Below the pieces are notes generated by a model. It made no database searches and was not told the origin of the DNA. It saw only the letters and a program-made list of their open reading frames with translations. Both the position numbers and the translations under genes were made by a program. A DNA stretch of 18,476 bases. It comes from CAZFHZ01 sp964519015. GTDB taxonomy: Bacteria; Blakebacterota; Blakebacteria; Blakebacterales; CAYUVJ01. This document shows, one piece after another, positions 14,569 to 18,476 of the stretch. The stretch lies in the NCBI GenBank assembly GCA_964519015.1, contig CAZFHZ010000068.1, forward strand, positions 1-18,476, read 5' to 3'. Position 1 is the stretch's first letter. Every line of letters starts with the position of its first letter.

Positions 14569-15861
14569 ATGCGCGAAGGTTCGAAGCGCCACTCGGCCCG
14601 CTTCACGGCTCGCCTCGCGGCACCCGCCGCCCTTCTGGTCCTGCTGATCCTGCCGGGGGCGCTGATGGGGATATCGGCCTGTTCCCGGACGGCGCGCTCC
14701 GCGGGCGAGGTGGTGCGGACCACCGTCGGAGATACTCTGGTCGTCAAGAACATACCCCCGGAGGGACCTGCTCCGGTGGCCTTCCATCTGGAGCAGAACC
14801 TGGTGATCGGGACCCTGGGTGAGGACGCCGACGACCCGTACGCCCTCACACACATATCGGATCTGGCCGTGGATCCGGGCGGCCGTATCCTGGTGGGAAG
14901 TACCCAGGACGCCGAGGTCCGGATCTTCGATTCGGGCGGCATCTTCGTGACCCGCTTCGGCCGTGCCGGTCAGGGCCCGGGCGAGTTCGGTTCCTCCAAC
15001 GGCTTGATGCTCACCATGTCGATCCTTCCGCTGGAGGACGGGCGGATCGCGGTGGTGGATCCTCCCGGCGAGATCGAGGTCTTTGATTCCTACGGAGCGT
15101 TCCAGGAGCAGGTCAACCTGCGTCACCTGGACTTGAGGGAGCACTCCGACGGAAGAGTGGCAAGCCCGCTCGCCTGGCTGTCAGCCACCGGGAGCCTCGT
15201 CATCCCGTGGACTTCCTCCCACATCGAGGAGGGCCGGGCCGATCGCCGGCTCCTGCTGGCGGACTCCTCCCCCGCCCCCGTGCGTTGGCTTCCTCCGGTG
15301 CGGGAACCGATCGGCTTCTTCAGCACCCCGACGGGGGGCGTCGGGCTCCCCTTCGGGGCTTCGCTCTACTTCGCTTCGACGGGTGACCGGTTCGTGCTCT
15401 GGGGAGCCTCGGATGCCTACACGATGACCCGGCATGATATCGCAGCCGACCGGTGGCTCCGGTTCACCCTGGTACGCGAGCCCGTGCCGGTCTCCGCGGG
15501 AGAGATGCATGACGCGGTAGAAGCGGTGCTGGGGCGCATGCCGCAGCGGATCAGGGACCGTCTCGGTGGGGTCCTCAAGAGCGCCCAGAAGCCTGACCAC
15601 CGGCCGTTCTTCCGATCGCTGATGGGAGATGATCGCGGACGGGTTTGGGTCTGGCGCTACGGTCCTTCCCTCGCCGGGCTGCAGACCTACGACGTGTTCG
15701 ACTCCGACGGTGTATGGCTCGGAGCAGTCGAGTCGGAGGAGGGTCTGGCTTTCGTTCGCGGGAACCACGTGTACTGCCGTTCACAGCAGGATCCGGACGG
15801 ATTCCCGATCGTGATCCGGTACCGCCTCGTGCGGGGACCTGTCGATCCCGACGGGGCTTGA
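14569..15861 (+). CDS. 6-bladed beta-propeller lipoprotein
   Basis: 430 residues with an ATG behind AAGGAG. The N-terminus is basic, then hydrophobic (ALLVLLILPGALMG), and ends in the acceptable lipobox ISAC with Cys38. The propeller begins near residue 95 (ISDLAVDPGGRILVGSTQ) and carries the family turn RFGRAGQGPGEF at 129-140. Further blades include DGRIAVVDPPGEIEVFDSYG and, near the end, DDRGRVWVWRYG. It shares only the general pattern with the divergent neighbour, so the two are at most distant paralogues. No catalytic signature is visible. Its role is unknown; an envelope binding protein is the most the sequence supports. Confidence 0.8.
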   Translation: MREGSKRHSARFTARLAAPAALLVLLILPGALMGISACSRTARSAGEVVRTTVGDTLVVKNIPPEGPAPVAFHLEQNLVIGTLGEDADDPYALTHISDLAVDPGGRILVGSTQDAEVRIFDSGGIFVTRFGRAGQGPGEFGSSNGLMLTMSILPLEDGRIAVVDPPGEIEVFDSYGAFQEQVNLRHLDLREHSDGRVASPLAWLSATGSLVIPWTSSHIEEGRADRRLLLADSSPAPVRWLPPVREPIGFFSTPTGGVGLPFGASLYFASTGDRFVLWGASDAYTMTRHDIAADRWLRFTLVREPVPVSAGEMHDAVEAVLGRMPQRIRDRLGGVLKSAQKPDHRPFFRSLMGDDRGRVWVWRYGPSLAGLQTYDVFDSDGVWLGAVESEEGLAFVRGNHVYCRSQQDPDGFPIVIRYRLVRGPVDPDGA

Positions 15862-16458
15862 GGAGTTAGCGGGTTCTCATCTCAAAACCCCCCTCCTGAG
15901 CCGAGCTCGATGAGATGGAGCCGGGCGAGGGAGGTGCTGATCGCCTCATATCTGACACAGTAGCGATGTTGATGCCGCGGTGCGAGTATTCCGGGTCGGT
16001 TTCTCCCCGAGGCGGACACACCTCGGCGTCCCCTCGGCAGTTGGGGGGTGGTCAGGAGGGTTCAGGACCGGTTCAACACAACATGTGGCGGGCCATGATC
16101 AGGAGGTTGGCCGTCACCACGCCGGCCATCACATAGCTGCCGAAGGAGGCAGCGCCCCGCCAGACACACCGGTCCAGCCCGAAGACGCGTTTCAAGAAGG
16201 AGATCAGACCCTCGATGCCGGCCCGGAAGTCCCGGAGGCGTTTGTAGACCCAGGTGCTCCTGGCCATCTGGGAGATCTCAAGTCCCCGCTTCTTGGCGAA
16301 GCACACGTCCTGAACCCCCATGGCCTTGGCCCGGTTCAAGTTGTCGGAGGAGGCGAACCCGCCATCGAGGCTCGCCTGCCGAGGAGGCCGGCCGTAGAGT
16401 TGCCTCTGCCGCTCCAACATCGGGATGGTGAGGTTGGCGTCGGCCGGATTGCCCTCTT

Positions 16459-16513
16459 CGATCACGCAGTCGGTGATCAGTCCCGAAGCGCCCGCCGTCA
16501 GGAAGATCTTGTG
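16459..16513. repeat. 55-bp contig-end repeat, left copy
   Basis: Identical base for base to 16614-16668 on the other side of the N run, and ends exactly at the first N. This is typical of two de Bruijn contigs that share a k-mer overlap. Confidence 0.9.
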
Positions 16514-16613
16514 NNNNNNNNNNNNNNNNNNNNNNNNNNNNNNNNNNNNNNNNNNNNNNNNNNNNNNNNNNNNNNNNNNNNNNNNNNNNNNNNNNNNNNN
16601 NNNNNNNNNNNNN
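16514..16613. other. Scaffold gap of exactly 100 N, probably artificial
   Basis: A round 100-N placeholder inside the transposase. Merging the flanking 55-bp copies gives one uninterrupted frame across the join (DCVIEEGNPAD), so the real gap length is most likely zero. Confidence 0.9.
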
Positions 16614-16668
16614 CGATCACGCAGTCGGTGATCAGTCCCGAAGCGCCCGCCGTCAGGAAGATCTTGTG
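16614..16668. repeat. 55-bp contig-end repeat, right copy
   Basis: Second copy of the sequence at 16459-16513, starting immediately after the last N. Both copies encode the transposase segment around TAGASGLITDCVI on the minus strand. Confidence 0.9.
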
Positions 16669-17327
16669 GCCGTAGAGGGTATCGCGCCGGTCCTTGACGA
16701 TCACGTCGGTGTGGGGCTCAAACAGGGAAACCACTTTCTCCTGGGCCGGCACCTTCTGGTCCCGCAGCACACGCCGCTCGGTCTGGTCGATGACCCGCTC
16801 GACCAGCTCGACGAAGTGACGCAACTCCTCGGCAATCTCCCAGGCCCGATCGAAGGCATCGGAGAGGTCGGCCTGTTCGCGAAGGGCTTCGAGGGCTTGG
16901 CGGGTGTAGTGCACTGTTCGGTGCCCTCAGTGCGGGCGTGGTCCACCAGCACCCGATTGACTTCCTCGATCGTTTCTTGACATACCCTCTTGATATTCTT
17001 CGCTAGGGTGGATCGGGACGGGACCTCGTCGAAGGCCCCGTAGCCGCAGAACGTGCGGTAGGTGATTGAGTCGGCCAGATGAAAGGCCAGTTCCGAGTAA
17101 CTGAAGCCGTTCATCTGCTTGATGATCAGGGCCCGGAAGACCTGGTCGCCGGTCATGCCCGGCGCACCGATTTCCGGACAGCTCAAACCGGCAAGAAGAT
17201 CTTGTTCCACCAGCTCTTTGATGCGAGGATGACCGCTGAGGATCGCATCGATCATTGCCAGTTCTTTCGCGTGATCGTGCTCGATCCCCTGGCAGTTTAA
17301 GGACAGCTGTGGGCTCTGGCGGCGCAT

Positions 17328-17622
17328 CTGGCTTACCTCCGTGCAGGATTCGCTGAGGACTTGACACCTTCAACGTACCCTGCAGCGGCGACATTCCGTA
17401 AGCCGGTTGCGTCGCCTAAGCCTTTCTATGACAATGGGTTAAGAGTTATAGGATGGGAGCAAGCTACCCGCTGGAGCCCTTTGAGGCCTGGTGAGTGGAT
17501 TATTCCAATCAAATGAGCAGACGAGAATTAGTTCTTGACAATTCCGTAAGTTGGAATTAGCGTCTACGCAAATCCAGTTAAGTCAATTAACTAGAATTAA
17601 CATGCGGTCAGGGGGACACTCC
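17328..17622. other. AT-rich intergenic stretch between IS remnant and fic gene
   Basis: No gene found. The half nearer fic (about 17430-17605) is clearly AT-richer than the rest of the window. ATTCCGTAAG occurs twice (17393-17402 and 17541-17550). Close to fic there are two small inverted repeats: AATTCC/GGAATT (17540-17558) and GTTAA/TTAAC (17577-17591). Confidence 0.6.
17535..17563 (+). promoter_or_regulatory. Candidate promoter/operator of the fic gene
   Basis: A perfect TTGACA (17535-17540) has a weak TAGCGT (17558-17563) 17 bp downstream. The AATTCC/GGAATT inverted repeat (17540-17558) fills the spacer, suggesting control by a bound regulator. It lies about 60 bp before the start codon. 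Confidence 0.4.
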
Positions 17623-18476
17623 ATGCGACGCAGCACTGGGCACTACGCAACGAGTAGCGTGACAGGCGAAACGGTCAGGGCGTTCATCCCGGCTCCGCTT
17701 CCACCAGATCCCCCTCTGGAATTGCAGGCCGAGGACCAGGAACTGCTCGAGCAAACGAATCGGGCGCTAGGTGAACTGGTGGGCGCGATCCCAGTGCTAG
17801 ACATCCCCCTGCTGACCTACATGTATGTGAGGAAGGAGGCGGTCCTCTCATCACAGGTCGAGGGGACCCAATCCTCCCTCTCAGATCTGCTTCTCCACGA
17901 GACAGAAGCAGCCCCGGGAGTGCCGATCGACGATGTGGAGGAAGTCGTCGCATATGTCTCGGCGATGAATGAAGGGGTTCGACGGATTCAGGATGGCTTC
18001 CCGATTTCCAACCGGCTGATTCGCGACATCCACCGCACACTACTCTCCACCGGCCGGGGACGAGAGAAGCAGCCAGGGGAGTTCAGGCGGTCGCAGAACT
18101 GGATCGGTGGCACGCGGCTGGGCAATGCCCACTACGTACCTCCCCCGCCTGAGAGGGTAGAAGACTGCATGTCGGAACTCGAGCGATTCATCCATGACAT
18201 GCCCAAGCGCACGTCACCAATACTGAAGTCTGCACTGGCGCATGTACAGTTCGAGTCGATCCACCCCTTCCTTGATGGGAATGGCAGGATCGGACGCCTT
18301 CTCATCACACTCATCCTCTGCTCAGAGGGAGTTCTACCCGAACCAGTTCTCTATCTGAGCCTGTATTTCAAGCAGAACCGTGCCGAGTACTATTCGATGC
18401 TTGATCAGGTGCGCAGAGATGGAGATTGGGAGTCGTGGGTGAGGTTCTTCCTCCAGGGGGTAAGCGAGACGTCCCT
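17623..18476 (+). CDS. Fic-family protein AMP-transferase, 3' end cut by window edge
   Basis: 284 residues are visible without a stop. The catalytic motif HPFLDGNGRIGR (214-225) is the complete HPFx[D/E]GNGRxxR of active Fic enzymes, which transfer AMP from ATP to target proteins. SSQVEG at 76-81 matches the [S/T]xxxE[G/N] inhibitory helix, here N-terminal to the Fic core (class II), so activity is probably held off by Glu80. PGEFRRSQNWIGG (151-163) and AHYVPPPPERV (169-179) are typical of this group. A C-terminal winged helix is usual but lies beyond the window. The start at 17623 has AGGGGGA upstream; an in-frame ATG at 17602 lacks a ribosome site. Codon third positions are less GC-rich than in the other genes, and an IS remnant sits beside it, both pointing to acquisition. 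Targets unknown. Confidence 0.9.
   Translation, partial: MRRSTGHYATSSVTGETVRAFIPAPLPPDPPLELQAEDQELLEQTNRALGELVGAIPVLDIPLLTYMYVRKEAVLSSQVEGTQSSLSDLLLHETEAAPGVPIDDVEEVVAYVSAMNEGVRRIQDGFPISNRLIRDIHRTLLSTGRGREKQPGEFRRSQNWIGGTRLGNAHYVPPPPERVEDCMSELERFIHDMPKRTSPILKSALAHVQFESIHPFLDGNGRIGRLLITLILCSEGVLPEPVLYLSLYFKQNRAEYYSMLDQVRRDGDWESWVRFFLQGVSETS

Larger units (their letters stand above)
16073..17327 (-). pseudogene. ISNCY-type IS transposase, internally deleted and frameshifted
   Basis: The reading starts at an ATG behind GGAGGTAAG. About 137 residues match the N-terminal part of ISNCY-type transposases (ELAFHLADSITYRTFCGYGAF, STLAKNIKRVCQETIEEVNRVL). Near 16915-16925 the frame breaks. The next frame gives HYTRQALEALREQ, then ERVIDQTERRVLRDQKVPA and SLFEPHTDVIVKDRRDTLYGHK. 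After the N gap it resumes with EEGNPADANLTIPMLE and ends with DGGFASSDNL and FRAGIEGLISFLKRVFGL. The segment usually between the two halves, which holds the first catalytic Asp, is absent, leaving roughly 365 residues against about 450 in the family (from memory). The second Asp and the Glu remain. The element is probably dead. No convincing terminal inverted repeats were found. Confidence 0.8.
16073..17400 (-). mobile_element. ISNCY-like insertion sequence remnant (ends approximate)
   Basis: Defined by the broken transposase and its leader. The borders are arbitrary: inspection of both flanks found no clear terminal repeats or target duplication. It marks the change from ordinary chromosome to an AT-richer accessory segment containing a Fic gene. 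Confidence 0.6.

Noticed and set aside
15875..15915. TCTCATC/GATGAGA inverted repeat after the second propeller lipoprotein gene
   Set aside because: Possible terminator, but only a 7-bp stem with a loop near 27 bases and no U-run.
16459..16668. Tandem repeat or CRISPR-like duplication around the N run
   Set aside because: Only two copies, both coding for the same transposase segment and abutting the Ns exactly; an assembly overlap explains it.
15862..17400. Terminal inverted repeats for the IS remnant
   Set aside because: Compared both flanks by eye; only patchy short matches, nothing that defines element ends.
17393..17550. Ten-base direct repeat ATTCCGTAAG as a possible target duplication or attachment site
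   Set aside because: The copies flank no recognisable element, and one such short repeat in AT-rich DNA can occur by chance.

Overview
The window is GC-rich with strongly GC-biased third codon positions, and it is mostly chromosomal with a mobile or accessory right end. Several features suggest a diderm bacterium: two lipoproteins, an exported M14 peptidase whose signal peptide ends in Ala-Gln, a monofunctional murein glycosyltransferase, and three '6-bladed beta-propeller' proteins. Propeller proteins of this kind, secreted M14 peptidases and Na+-coupled amino-acid carriers are common in Gemmatimonadota and related environmental lineages. That assignment is an inference; there is no rRNA or other taxonomic marker here.

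Left part (1-5262, + strand): an RluC-like pseudouridine synthase, an exported M14 carboxypeptidase-like protein, mtgA (with a probable one-base frameshift in its tail), and a secreted NHL-type propeller protein behind its own AT-rich promoter and palindrome.

Middle: a compact leftward operon (6609-5282) encodes a PqqD-like protein, a 70-residue Cys protein and a SAM methyltransferase. Three carriers follow: an OPT-family oligopeptide transporter (-), a dicarboxylate/amino-acid:cation symporter (+) and an NSS-family amino-acid transporter (-). With the exported peptidase they fit a peptide- and amino-acid-scavenging lifestyle.

Right part: a toxin-antitoxin-like pair (RHH antitoxin and nucleotidyltransferase) sits behind a perfect 26-bp palindrome. 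Next come two divergent propeller lipoproteins around a 23-bp palindrome. After these lies an ISNCY-type transposase remnant interrupted by a 100-N scaffold gap. The gap is flanked by identical 55-bp ends, so it is very probably an assembly artefact. The window ends in an AT-rich intergenic stretch and a Fic-family AMP-transferase gene that runs off the edge; both have base or codon use unlike the rest of the window.

The best candidate for an under-described system is the PqqD-like / small Cys protein / methyltransferase cassette. Other points worth checking are the altered active-site residues of the M14 protein, the false gap, and several operator-like palindromes.
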